Positions 1 to 10,682 of a stretch of 64,000 bases of DNA are shown here, piece by piece. Origin of the DNA: Variovorax paradoxus (GTDB lineage: Bacteria; Pseudomonadota; Gammaproteobacteria; Burkholderiales; Burkholderiaceae_C). The number at the start of each line of letters is the position of its first letter. Position 1 is the stretch's first letter. The position numbers were made by a program, and so were the translations under genes. The stretch covers positions 2,852,001 through 2,916,000 of the forward strand of contig NZ_CP046622.1 of NCBI RefSeq assembly GCF_009755665.1, written 5' to 3'. The notes beneath the pieces were generated by a model that was given only the letters and a program-made list of their open reading frames with translations, had not been told where the DNA came from and ran no database searches.

Positions 1-38
1 TTCGCCCGCCTGGGGAGCCGAAGGAGGGCGCGGCGTGA
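1..38 (+). CDS. 3' end of an upstream protein, probably a first PqiA copy (partial)
   Basis: Reading the third frame from the left edge gives a short tail ending in Gly-Ala-Ala and a TGA that overlaps the GTG start of the next gene in a GTGA arrangement. Burkholderiales often carry two consecutive pqiA genes before pqiB, so this is probably the end of the first one. Only about a dozen codons are visible, so the identity rests on context alone. Confidence 0.4.
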   Translation, partial: RPPGEPKEGAA

Positions 39-748
39 TCGGCCCTTTTCTCCATGCGCATGACGACGGCGACGAGGCCCCGGTGGCCACGGCCGCCTCG
101 CTCGGCCTTGTGGCCTGCCCGCACTGCGACGCCGTCTGGCGAGACGCCGCCGAGGGCGAGCCCTGCGGCCGCTGCGGCACCCGCCTGTACACGCGCAAGC
201 CCTACAGCCTGAGCCGCACCTGGGCTTTCCTGATTGCGGCCTGCATCATGTACATACCGGCCAACCTGCTGCCGGTGATGATCACGCGCACGCTGTTCGG
301 CGCGCAGTACGACACCATCCTGAGTGGTGTGATCTATTTCTGGGTTTCGGGCGCCTACGGGCTCGCGGCGATCATCTTCATCGCGAGCTTCCTGGTGCCG
401 CTGTTCAAGCTCACGGTATTGATCTTGCTCGCGCTGCTGGCCCAGCGAGCGAGCGATTGGCGCAGGCCCGAGCGGGCCAAGCTCTATCACATCGTCGAGA
501 TCATCGGCCGCTGGTCGATGCTCGACGTGTTCGTGGTGTCGCTGCTCACCGGGCTGGTGCAGATCCAGGGCTTTGCGGTCATCAATGCGGGCGTGGGCAT
601 TGCGGCCTTCGGCTCGGTGGTGGTGCTGACCATGCTCGCCTCGCTGAGCTTCGACCCCAGGCTCACATGGGACAGCAAGGAACAGCAGCAAGCCGAACGG
701 CAACGAAATGAACCCGCACCCGACAACAGGGAAGAAAAACCAGCATGA
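35..748 (+). CDS. pqiA: PqiA family inner-membrane protein
   Basis: PqiA is the integral inner-membrane partner of the PqiB/PqiC tunnel that moves lipids between the inner and outer membranes; the name comes from paraquat induction. The 237-residue protein has a zinc-ribbon-like head (Cys28-x2-Cys31 and Cys44-x2-Cys47) followed by four hydrophobic segments, roughly residues 62-85, 100-130, 155-180 and 190-210. That is the size of one PqiA half, so this is a single-domain copy. GTG start with a strong AAGGAGGG seven bases upstream. The stop overlaps the pqiB start (ATGA), indicating translational coupling in a pqi operon. Confidence 0.9.
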   Translation: MIGPFLHAHDDGDEAPVATAASLGLVACPHCDAVWRDAAEGEPCGRCGTRLYTRKPYSLSRTWAFLIAACIMYIPANLLPVMITRTLFGAQYDTILSGVIYFWVSGAYGLAAIIFIASFLVPLFKLTVLILLALLAQRASDWRRPERAKLYHIVEIIGRWSMLDVFVVSLLTGLVQIQGFAVINAGVGIAAFGSVVVLTMLASLSFDPRLTWDSKEQQQAERQRNEPAPDNREEKPA

Positions 749-2388
749 GTGAAGAAGACGTCAAACCGAACGACAACCAGGCTCCGCCCGGGTTGCCACC
801 GCCACGCGTGGTGCGCCGGCGCCAGTGGCTGCCTTCGCTGATCTGGCTGATTCCCATTGTGGCCGCGCTGGTCGGCGTGATGCTGATCGCCAAGATACTG
901 ATGGAGCGCGGGCCCGAGATCGTGCTCACCTTCAATACCGCCGAAGGCCTGGAAGCCGGCAAGACCGCCGTCAAGTACAAGGACGTGCAGATTGGCACGG
1001 TGCAGAGCCTGCGGCTTGCGCGCGACCGCTCGCACGTGCGGGTGATCGTGCAGCTCAACAACGAGGCCAAGAGCTTCACCGCCGAAGATTCGCGTTTCTG
1101 GGTGGTGCGCCCGCGGCTCGACACCTCCGGCATTTCAGGCCTGGGCACCTTGCTGTCGGGCGCATACATCGGCGCCGATGCGGGTGTGTCGACCGAAACC
1201 GCGAGCGAGTTCAAGGGCCTGGAAGTGCCGCCCATCGTCACGCGCGATGCATCGGGCCAGCAGTTTCTGCTGCGCGCCACCGACATCGGCTCGCTCGACG
1301 TGGGCTCGCCGGTGTATTTCAGGCGCATCAAGGTGGGCCAGGTGGCCGCCTATGAACTCGATGGCGACGGCCGCGGCGTGACGCTGCGCATCTTCGTCAA
1401 CGCGCCTTACGACAAGTTCGTGGGCGTGAACACGCGCTTCTGGCAGGCGAGCGGCATCGATGCGCAATTGAGCGCCAGCGGCTTTACCCTGCGCACGCAA
1501 TCGCTTGCCACCATCTTGCTGGGCGGCATTGCCTTCAAGGCGCCGGAAGACGCCATGGGGCCGCTGGCCAAGGAGAACACGGCCTTTACGCTCGCCGAAG
1601 ACGAAACCACGGCCATGAAGGAGCCCGATGGTCCGCCGCAAACGCTGCTGATGTACTTCAACCAGTCGCTGCGCGGCCTGACGCCGGGCGCACCGGTCGA
1701 CTTCCGCGGCGTGGTGATCGGCGAAGTGAAATCTATCGGCGTGGAGTTCGACCGCGCCGAGCGGGAGTTCCGCATGCCGGTGCTGGTGCAGGTCTACCCC
1801 GACCGCCTGCGCCGCCGCGCCGGCGAAAGCGGCGTGGAATCGCGCGCCACGCAGCAGGAGCGCCTGCGCTTCCTGGCCGAAAAGGGCCTGCGCGCACAGC
1901 TGCGCAACGGCAATCTGCTGACAGGGCAGGTGTACGTGGCGCTCGACTTTTTCCCGAAGGCGCCGCCGGCGAAGATCGACGTGACGAAGAACCCGATCGA
2001 GCTGCCCACCATGGCCAACAGCCTCGACGAGATCCAGTCCCAGGTGCAGGAGATTGCGAGCAAGCTCAACAAGGTGCCGTACGAGCAGATTGCCGCCGAC
2101 CTGCGCACCACGCTCACCACGCTGAACAAGACGCTGACCAGCACCGAGCAGGCGGTAACGCGCATCAACACCGACGTAACACCGGAGCTTGCCGCCGCCA
2201 TGAAGGACGTGCGCAAGACGGTCAACAACGCCGAGCGCACGCTGGCCGACGATTCGCCGCTGCAGCAGGACATGCGCCAGACGCTGCGCGAGCTGACTCG
2301 CGCCGCCGGATCGGTGCGCGTGCTGACTGACTACCTCGAGCGGCACCCCGAGTCGCTGCTGCGCGGCAAACAGGACGACAAGAAATGA
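745..2388 (+). CDS. pqiB: PqiB, MCE-domain intermembrane transport protein
   Basis: PqiB forms a periplasm-spanning tube of stacked MCE rings with a needle-like coiled coil, and is thought to carry lipids between the membranes. The protein (547 residues, essentially the length of the E. coli protein) has one N-terminal transmembrane helix around residues 32-52. MCE/MlaD-type repeats follow at about 55-150, 165-270 and 300-400, then a helical region from about 425 to 510. It starts on the ATGA shared with pqiA and ends on the ATGA shared with pqiC, so the three genes form one operon. Confidence 0.93.
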   Translation: MSEEDVKPNDNQAPPGLPPPRVVRRRQWLPSLIWLIPIVAALVGVMLIAKILMERGPEIVLTFNTAEGLEAGKTAVKYKDVQIGTVQSLRLARDRSHVRVIVQLNNEAKSFTAEDSRFWVVRPRLDTSGISGLGTLLSGAYIGADAGVSTETASEFKGLEVPPIVTRDASGQQFLLRATDIGSLDVGSPVYFRRIKVGQVAAYELDGDGRGVTLRIFVNAPYDKFVGVNTRFWQASGIDAQLSASGFTLRTQSLATILLGGIAFKAPEDAMGPLAKENTAFTLAEDETTAMKEPDGPPQTLLMYFNQSLRGLTPGAPVDFRGVVIGEVKSIGVEFDRAEREFRMPVLVQVYPDRLRRRAGESGVESRATQQERLRFLAEKGLRAQLRNGNLLTGQVYVALDFFPKAPPAKIDVTKNPIELPTMANSLDEIQSQVQEIASKLNKVPYEQIAADLRTTLTTLNKTLTSTEQAVTRINTDVTPELAAAMKDVRKTVNNAERTLADDSPLQQDMRQTLRELTRAAGSVRVLTDYLERHPESLLRGKQDDKK

Positions 2389-3020
2389 AGAAAAAGACAA
2401 CACCGCTCCTTCTCGGTGCCGCTGCGGCCGCGCTGATCGTCCTTGCGGGCTGTGCGAGCAAGCCCGACAACTACTACACGCTGGCCAGCACGGTGCCGGC
2501 CGCCGAAGCCGCGCCTTCGACCATTGGCACCGCCGCACCGATCTACATCGAGCTGGCGCCCGTGGCGGTGCCCGAGCGGCTTGCAAGGCCGCAGATGGTG
2601 GTGGGGCGCTCCAACGGCAGCGTGCAGGTCGACGTGCTCGAGCAGCACCGCTGGGCCGCGTCGTTCGAAAGCGAACTGCAGGATGCGCTGGCCAGCGGCA
2701 TTGCGGCCCGGCTCGGCGCGCTCGACGTTACCAAGGGCGGCCGGCAAACATCGCAGCCCGTGTGGCGCATTGCGGTGCAGGTGCGCCAGTTCGACGCCGT
2801 CGACGGCGGCCGCGTGGATGCAGGCTTCAGCTGGACGCTGCGGCGCACCGACGAGACCCGCACCATGGTGTGCCAGTTGAATGTGGCCGAGGGCGTCGCA
2901 AGCGGCATCGACGCGGTGGCGCAGGGCGCGCAGCGCATCACGGCGGCAGCGGCAGCAGCCATTGCACGCAGCGTGAGCGCGGCAAGAGCGAATCCGGCCG
3001 CGACAGCCTGCCCGGCCTGA
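2385..3020 (+). CDS. pqiC: PqiC, outer-membrane lipoprotein of the Pqi complex
   Basis: PqiC (ABC-type transport auxiliary component, DUF330) is the lipid-anchored outer-membrane partner of PqiB. The 211-residue product has a basic N-terminus, a hydrophobic core and an LAGC lipobox with the lipidated Cys at residue 23. It then has the family's Asn-Tyr-Tyr-Thr-Leu stretch right after the anchor. Start overlaps the pqiB stop by four bases. The C-terminal Ala-rich helix is normal for the family. Confidence 0.9.
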   Translation: MKKKTTPLLLGAAAAALIVLAGCASKPDNYYTLASTVPAAEAAPSTIGTAAPIYIELAPVAVPERLARPQMVVGRSNGSVQVDVLEQHRWAASFESELQDALASGIAARLGALDVTKGGRQTSQPVWRIAVQVRQFDAVDGGRVDAGFSWTLRRTDETRTMVCQLNVAEGVASGIDAVAQGAQRITAAAAAAIARSVSAARANPAATACPA

Positions 3021-3052
3021 ATGCCATAGCCAAGACCCCAGGAGCGAACGCC

Positions 3053-4672
3053 ATGGCACAGATCGGCAAGGCACCCTGCGACAACGCGCTGATCCTGCAT
3101 GGCGCCAAGGCACAAGAGGGCACCTGTCCCGATGCCTCCAAGCCCTGGGTGCTGGCCGCCGCCATCATCGGCTCCAGCATGGCCTTCATCGACGGCACGG
3201 TCGTCAATGTGGCGTTGCCGGCTATCCAGGCGGACCTGCGGGCGACTGCATTCCAGGCGCAATGGGTGGTCGAGTCTTATGCCTTGCTGCTGGCCGCGCT
3301 GCTGCTGGTTGGCGGCGCGCTCGGCGACCACTTCGGGCGGCGCCGCATCTTCGCGGTCGGCGTCGGCATCTTCGCCGTTGCATCGGTGGCTTGCGGCCTT
3401 GCGGCCAACGTGCAGCAGCTGATTGCCGCGCGCGCCGTGCAGGGCATTGGCGGCGCCTTGCTGGTGCCCGGAAGCCTGGCGCTGATCAGCGCTGCGTTCC
3501 CTGAAAAAGAACGCGGCAAGGCCATTGGCGTCTGGTCGGGCTTCAGCGGCATTACAGCGGCCGCCGGCCCGGTGCTCGGCGGCTTTCTGGTCGACCATTT
3601 CTCGTGGGCCTGGGCCTTTCTCATCAACGTGCCGATGGCGCTCTTGGTGCTGTGGATAGTGTGGCGGCACGTGCCTGAAAGCCGTGGTTCGTCGGCCAGC
3701 GGCGGGCTCGACTTTTTGGGAGCGCTGCTGGCAACCGCCGGGCTCGGCGGCATCGTCTACGCGTTCATCGAGGCACCCACGCAGCACTGGAATTCGCCCG
3801 CGGTGATCGCCGCCATGGCCATCGGCATCGCGGCCAGCGCGGGCTTCATTGCCGTGGAGCGCAAGGCGCAAACGCCCATGCTGCCGCTGGCGCTGCTGCG
3901 CATCGGCAACTTCAGCGGCGCCAACCTGCTGACCTTGCTGCTGTATGCCGCGCTCGGCGGTGGGCTCTATTTCTTCCCGCTCAACCTGATCCAGGTGCAG
4001 GGCTACTCCGCCACGGTGGCCGGCGCGGCGCTGCTGCCGTTCATCTTCATCATGTTCGCGCTTTCGGGCTGGGCCGGCCAGCTGGTCGACCGTTTCGGCC
4101 CACGGCTGCCGCTGGTCATCGGCCCCTCGATCGCCGCCGTCGGCTTTGCATTGTTCGCCGTGCCCGGGGTTGGCGCGAGCTATTGGAGCGGCTTCCTTCC
4201 TGCGGTGGTGGTGCTGGGTTTCGGCATGACCGTGACGGTGGCGCCGCTCACCACCACCGTGATGAATGCAGTGGGGCCGGAACAGGCCGGCGTTGCTTCA
4301 GGCGTCAACAACGCTGTGTCTCGCGCTGCCGCGGTGCTGGCCATTGCGGTGTTCGGCCTGGTCATGGCATGGGCTTTCGACAGCGCGCTCGCCGAGAGCC
4401 TGCGCGGCATGGGGGCCTCTGCGGAGGTCTCGGCATTTCTGGAAGGCGAGCGCGACAAGCTGGCCGGGGCCGCGTTGCCGCCGGGCGTCGATGCGGCAAC
4501 CGCCGCGGCCTTGAAGCGTGCCGTGGCCGAATCCTTCGTAGCCGGTTTTCGGTGGGTGATGCTGCTGAGCGCCGGGCTGGCGGTTCTCAGCGCCTTGAGC
4601 GCATGGTTGATGATTGGCGGTGGGGCGGCGCCGGCAGAGGCCACCCCGGCAACCCGAGGGCCGGCCGCGTGA
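3053..4672 (+). CDS. DHA2-family MFS drug exporter
   Basis: Proton-driven multidrug or solvent exporter of the 14-helix DHA2 (EmrB/QacA) family in the inner membrane. The 539-residue protein shows the motif C-like segment near Gly-Pro-Val-Leu-Gly-Gly and the conserved Asp-Gly-Thr-Val-Val-Asn-Val-Ala-Leu-Pro segment of helix 1, with about 14 hydrophobic stretches. The ATG at 3053 is preferred over earlier in-frame codons because AGGAG lies eight bases upstream and the family N-terminus fits. It follows pqiC by 32 bases and could be co-transcribed. No membrane-fusion partner is adjacent. Confidence 0.88.
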   Translation: MAQIGKAPCDNALILHGAKAQEGTCPDASKPWVLAAAIIGSSMAFIDGTVVNVALPAIQADLRATAFQAQWVVESYALLLAALLLVGGALGDHFGRRRIFAVGVGIFAVASVACGLAANVQQLIAARAVQGIGGALLVPGSLALISAAFPEKERGKAIGVWSGFSGITAAAGPVLGGFLVDHFSWAWAFLINVPMALLVLWIVWRHVPESRGSSASGGLDFLGALLATAGLGGIVYAFIEAPTQHWNSPAVIAAMAIGIAASAGFIAVERKAQTPMLPLALLRIGNFSGANLLTLLLYAALGGGLYFFPLNLIQVQGYSATVAGAALLPFIFIMFALSGWAGQLVDRFGPRLPLVIGPSIAAVGFALFAVPGVGASYWSGFLPAVVVLGFGMTVTVAPLTTTVMNAVGPEQAGVASGVNNAVSRAAAVLAIAVFGLVMAWAFDSALAESLRGMGASAEVSAFLEGERDKLAGAALPPGVDAATAAALKRAVAESFVAGFRWVMLLSAGLAVLSALSAWLMIGGGAAPAEATPATRGPAA

Positions 4673-4690
4673 TTCATGGCGGCGCGCCGG

Positions 4691-6106
4691 CTACACCAGC
4701 CGCCGGATCGCCTTCTTGCGCCACACCAGCCGGTAGTAGGCCGTTTGCAGCAGCAGCATCGCCCCGAAGGTGACGGGGTAGGCATACCAGATGCCATTGA
4801 GGCCGATGCGGTGGCTCATGAACCAGGCCACCGGCACCTCGATGCCGATCAGGCAGAGGATCGAGATGGCCGTGGGCACCAGCACCGAACCGCTGGCCCG
4901 CATGATCCCCGAGATGGCTGCGGCCATGCCGAAGATCACCAGGCTCCACAGCATGATGTGCAGCAGCGTCTGCGCAATTTCGATCACCGGCGCGCTGGTG
5001 ATGAAAAAGCCCATGAGGTGGCGCGAGAACAGGTAGCCCAGCAGCACCAGTCCACCCGTGAGCACCATGTTCATCAGCAGCGCGGTCTTGGCGATGGCGC
5101 CAAGCCGGTCTGCACGGCCCGCACCGATGGCCTGCGCTCCGAGGATCGATGCCGTGATCGCGATCGAGATGGCCGGAAACTGCACATACGCCACCACCTG
5201 GTTCACCGCGCCATACGCCGCAGTAGCACTTGAGCCGTAGCCGTTCACCAGCGAGAGCAGGGCGATTTCGGCGAGCGCCACCACGATCATCTGCACGCCC
5301 GTGGGCACGCCGACCTTGAGGACCGCCTTCAGCAGCTTGGGATCGATGCGCAAATGGCGGATCAGCTCTGCATCCGGGGCCAGCGGACTGCCGCGGCTGC
5401 GCAGGCGCCACGCCATCCACAACGTGGCAACCACGAAGGCCACCACGGTAGCCCAGGCGCCGCTCGCGACGCCGAGCTGCGGCAGACCGCCCCAGCCGCG
5501 AATGAGCGCCGGGGTGACGACGAGACCCACAACGGTGGAAATGATCAGCGTGAGCAGCGGCGTGACCGTGTCGCCCACACCGCGCAGCATGGCGGTGGAC
5601 AGCAGAAAGACGAACAGGCCCGGCATGGCGATCAGCATGATGCGGGCGTAGCTGGTGGAGTCGGCCAGCACGTCCGGCGGCGTGCCGAGCAATGCCAGCA
5701 GCGGCGTGGTGAAGGCGCCGCCGAACACCGCCACGGCGAGTCCCAGCAGGATGCCGACCGCCAGCGTGGTGCCCGCCACGGCCTTGGCCTTGGCGACGTC
5801 GCGCGCGCCCCAGGCCTGGCCGATGAGCACCGAGGCTCCGGCACCCAGGCCGATGACGAACGCAATGAAGAAGAACATCACCGGAAAGAAGCTCGACACT
5901 GCCGCCAGGGCGCTGACGCCGATCATCTGCCCGATGTAGATGTTGTTGATGGTGCCCGACAGCGACTGCAGGATGTTGCTGAGCAGCATCGGCGCCAGGA
6001 AGAACAGGAAGGTCTTCCATAGTGCGCGTGGCGCTCCGACGGGTGCGGTTGGCGTACCGCGCAGCCCGCTCTGGGCCGTGGCTGCGTTCTCGGAGGTTGC
6101 TCTCAT
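4691..6106 (-). CDS. MATE family multidrug exporter
   Basis: Na+ or H+ coupled exporter of the MATE/DinF superfamily (NorM-like), inner membrane. The 471-residue protein has 12 hydrophobic segments in two similar halves and typical MATE features, for example a Gly-Ala-Gly-Ala-Ser segment and Gly-Gln-Ala-Trp-Gly-Ala-Arg in the first half. It is convergent with the DHA2 exporter and its start overlaps the stop of the DUF2239 gene by four bases. Substrate unknown. Confidence 0.88.
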   Translation of the reverse strand: MRATSENAATAQSGLRGTPTAPVGAPRALWKTFLFFLAPMLLSNILQSLSGTINNIYIGQMIGVSALAAVSSFFPVMFFFIAFVIGLGAGASVLIGQAWGARDVAKAKAVAGTTLAVGILLGLAVAVFGGAFTTPLLALLGTPPDVLADSTSYARIMLIAMPGLFVFLLSTAMLRGVGDTVTPLLTLIISTVVGLVVTPALIRGWGGLPQLGVASGAWATVVAFVVATLWMAWRLRSRGSPLAPDAELIRHLRIDPKLLKAVLKVGVPTGVQMIVVALAEIALLSLVNGYGSSATAAYGAVNQVVAYVQFPAISIAITASILGAQAIGAGRADRLGAIAKTALLMNMVLTGGLVLLGYLFSRHLMGFFITSAPVIEIAQTLLHIMLWSLVIFGMAAAISGIMRASGSVLVPTAISILCLIGIEVPVAWFMSHRIGLNGIWYAYPVTFGAMLLLQTAYYRLVWRKKAIRRLV

Positions 6107-6690
6107 TCGGTGGTGCTCCAGGCGGCGGCGGACAATTTATGAAGATGGATGCGCAAGTCCGCGGGCCAGGAGTCGATCAGCGCCTCGAAGCGGTTTTGCT
6201 CCCCGGCGAACAGCGCACGGGTGGCTTCCTCGAAGCCGGGCAGGGCACCAGCGATGGCAGTCATGAAGCGGTAGGCGGCTTCGCGCGATGCGCGCACGGC
6301 GTCGCGGTCGGCGTTGACGCGGCTCGCTTCCTGGACCAGCCGCCGCAATGCAACCGAAGCGCCGCCGGGCTGGCGGTTGAGCCATTCCCAGTGGCGCGGC
6401 AGGAGGGTGACTTCGCGTGCGACCACTCCGAGCTTCGGGCGGCCGACGCCGCGCGGGGTTTCCTCGGGAGTCTCGGCGTTGGCGGCAGGCGCACCGGCAC
6501 CGCCCCGGTTGTGAACATCGAGATCGAGCTGTTCACCGGTCTGTTCGTTGAACACGAGATAGGGTGCGTCGTCCTTGCGCTCGCGCAAGTGCGCAAGCAC
6601 GTCGGCGGCGCTTCCGTGGGCGATGCGCTTGAAGCCGGCGAAAACAACCAGGTTGATGGGGGGCGTGTCGAATGGCATGTTGGATTTCAT
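6103..6690 (-). CDS. DUF2239 family protein
   Basis: Conserved cytosolic protein of unknown function (about 195 residues, normal family length). The N-terminus (Thr-Xaa-Val-Val-Phe-Ala-Gly-Phe region) and the central Gly-Arg-Pro-Lys-Leu-Gly-Val-Val-Ala-Arg-Glu-Val-Thr-Leu-Leu-Pro-Arg-His segment are what I recognise as DUF2239. That central stretch resembles a short DNA-binding or basic patch, which is inference. It is translationally coupled to the MATE exporter downstream (ATGA overlap). Confidence 0.8.
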   Translation of the reverse strand: MKSNMPFDTPPINLVVFAGFKRIAHGSAADVLAHLRERKDDAPYLVFNEQTGEQLDLDVHNRGGAGAPAANAETPEETPRGVGRPKLGVVAREVTLLPRHWEWLNRQPGGASVALRRLVQEASRVNADRDAVRASREAAYRFMTAIAGALPGFEEATRALFAGEQNRFEALIDSWPADLRIHLHKLSAAAWSTTE

Positions 6691-6742
6691 TGTTCTTTCG
6701 GGACCGCGCGCATCGGGGTGCGTAATCTACCCGCTGAAAGGC

Positions 6743-7180
6743 TCAGGCGAAGGGCGCGTCGTCGTGGCAAAGCGCAAGGAGCGCGACGTTGATTTGCGAC
6801 AGGCTTTCCGGAGCCAGCGATTTCACCGCATCGGCGCAAATTGCTTCGGCGGTCGTCACTGCGGCTTGCATGAGCTTTCTGCCGCCGGGGCGAATGGTTG
6901 CATGGAGGCCGTCTCCCTTCAAGCCGGCAGTGCGTTCGGCCAGGCCCGACTTTTCGAGCAGGACCATTTTGCGAACCAACGCCGAGATCGGCACTCCCAA
7001 CGATCGCGCAAGGTCGGCTGCCCGCATGCAGCCGCCTTCGGTGCTCAGCAGCCGATGAAGCAGCGTGAAGACTTCGTAGTCCAGGCCATGGAAAGCGCCC
7101 AGTTCCTCCTGGAGCTTCAGGTTCAGGCTGGCGTGGGCACGGCCGATGTTGAGGCACAAGTCCAGTGGAGCGATGCTCAT
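6743..7180 (-). CDS. MarR family transcriptional regulator
   Basis: Winged-helix dimeric repressor of the MarR type, 145 residues. The recognition region has the form Arg-Ala-Ala-Asp-Leu-Ala-Arg-Ser-Leu-Gly-Val-Pro-x-Ser-Ala-Leu-Val-Arg-Lys-Met, followed by the wing containing Gly-Asp-Gly-Leu-His-Ala. The ATG at 7180 was chosen because it forms an ATGA overlap with the GIY-YIG gene stop; a longer in-frame extension would overlap that gene more. The two genes form one operon whose upstream region carries two ACCCGG-centred palindromes, probably its own operators. Confidence 0.8.
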   Translation of the reverse strand: MSIAPLDLCLNIGRAHASLNLKLQEELGAFHGLDYEVFTLLHRLLSTEGGCMRAADLARSLGVPISALVRKMVLLEKSGLAERTAGLKGDGLHATIRPGGRKLMQAAVTTAEAICADAVKSLAPESLSQINVALLALCHDDAPFA

Positions 7181-7539
7181 GGCGTGTCGTAGCTCCGGTC
7201 GCCGTGGCATTGAAGCTCCTCACGCCAGAGCGCAAGAAGTTTTTCGAGCTCCGCGGCGCGGTCGAAGGCCGGGTCGTCGCGCTCCTTGACGCGATCGACC
7301 ACCTCGAAGCTGAAGTTTGCCGCACCGTGCGCGGCCCAGTCGCGCACCAGCGCCTTGTTGCGGTGCGAGCGCAGGCCGAGTTCGAAGCGGGCGCGGTTCA
7401 TCGCTCCCTCCACGTCGAGACTGCCGGCCACGTAGAGGCGGCCGCTGAGCGTATTGCGGATGGCGAAGACGCCCGCGGGGCGGACCGTTTCCTTGTATTT
7501 CCTGGTGAGGGCGCGCCTCGTCTCTTGGGGCATGTTCAT
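7177..7539 (-). CDS. GIY-YIG nuclease superfamily protein
   Basis: Small (120-residue) protein with a divergent GIY-YIG fold. The two signature strands read Gly-Val-Phe-Ala-Ile-Arg-Asn and Leu-Tyr-Val-Ala-Gly-Ser. A conserved Arg lies in the following helix and an Asn-Phe-Ser-Phe-Glu segment carries the candidate metal-binding Glu. The first signature is degenerate (GVF instead of GIY), so nuclease activity is uncertain. It is first gene of an operon with a MarR regulator, an arrangement I recall in other Comamonadaceae. Confidence 0.72.
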   Translation of the reverse strand: MNMPQETRRALTRKYKETVRPAGVFAIRNTLSGRLYVAGSLDVEGAMNRARFELGLRSHRNKALVRDWAAHGAANFSFEVVDRVKERDDPAFDRAAELEKLLALWREELQCHGDRSYDTP

Positions 7540-7549
7540 GCGCCATATA

Positions 7550-7588
7550 TTATCCGGGTAAAATTAAAGACGCAATACACCCGGGTAA
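7550..7588. promoter_or_regulatory. Tandem operator-like palindromes upstream of GIY-YIG/marR
   Basis: Two copies of a TTACCCGG-type element lie just upstream of the GIY-YIG start: TTATCCGGGTAA (7550-7561) and ACACCCGGGTAA (7577-7588). The second contains the perfect palindrome ACCCGGGT. Their centres are about 27 bp apart and they fall where a promoter for the operon should lie. Probable binding sites for the MarR protein encoded in the same operon (autoregulation is inference). Confidence 0.55.
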
Positions 7589-7598
7589 AAATAAGCAA

Positions 7599-8150
7599 TC
7601 AGCCCTCGCGCAGTCGCCGCCATCCCCGTGCGAGCCGGCGGTTGAGGGCCCGCACCACGCGCCATGGCCGGCTCTCGCGAACCAGCGTCAGCACATGGTC
7701 CTTCCAGCCTTTCCAGCGCGGATACCAGCGTGCGAACAGTGGAATGCGCATGAGCGCATCTTCGACCAGCTGAAAGATGCGCGCCACGAAGGCGGTACCT
7801 ATCAGCTTGGCGACGATCAGCACCGTCACGCCGCTCGCGGCGTGGCCGCGGCCGAAGAGAAAAAGCGCCAGCACTTTCACCGGCAACAACAGAAGCACCG
7901 GCAGCAGAAACGCCAGCAGCGCGCCCCATGGCGGCAAATTGCGCAGCCAGTTCTCCGCACGCGCCCAAAGCGGCAGGCGCGCCAGCCGGGCGGCCAAGGC
8001 GGCCAACGGCACCCAACCCCATTCCTCGAAAAGCAGCACCGGCACCAGCAGCACGGCCATCAGCGTGCGCAGGAGTTTTCGGGGTACGGAGGCGGGACGA
8101 GGGCCGGCCGGCGGGGGAGAGGATGGGGGAGGGGTTTGCACTGCGGCCAT
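7599..8150 (-). CDS. Hypothetical membrane protein
   Basis: I do not recognise the family. The 183-residue product has a Pro-rich N-terminus and hydrophobic segments at about residues 27-50, 70-95 and 105-125. A very basic C-terminus follows (many Arg/Trp, including Trp-Lys-Gly-Trp-Lys-Asp-His and Trp-Arg-Arg-Leu-Arg). An ATG at 8150 is preferred to an in-frame TTG at 8225, though no strong ribosome site is visible for either. It is divergent from tex. Looks like an integral membrane protein with a cytosolic basic tail. Confidence 0.6.
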   Translation of the reverse strand: MAAVQTPPPSSPPPAGPRPASVPRKLLRTLMAVLLVPVLLFEEWGWVPLAALAARLARLPLWARAENWLRNLPPWGALLAFLLPVLLLLPVKVLALFLFGRGHAASGVTVLIVAKLIGTAFVARIFQLVEDALMRIPLFARWYPRWKGWKDHVLTLVRESRPWRVVRALNRRLARGWRRLREG

Positions 8151-8272
8151 TGTGCTGTCTGCCGCCGGTACCCACCGAATGGCCGCCTTCCGCCCTATGG
8201 CAAACTTCAGCGCTTTATTCGCCAAGCACCGTCGGCCCAGCCGGCCGTGCGTGACAGGGACGTCATTCAGAA

Positions 8273-10648
<2,376 letters not shown>

Positions 10649-10682
10649 GCCGTGCCGCACGGTTCTTGCTGATGCAGCCGGC

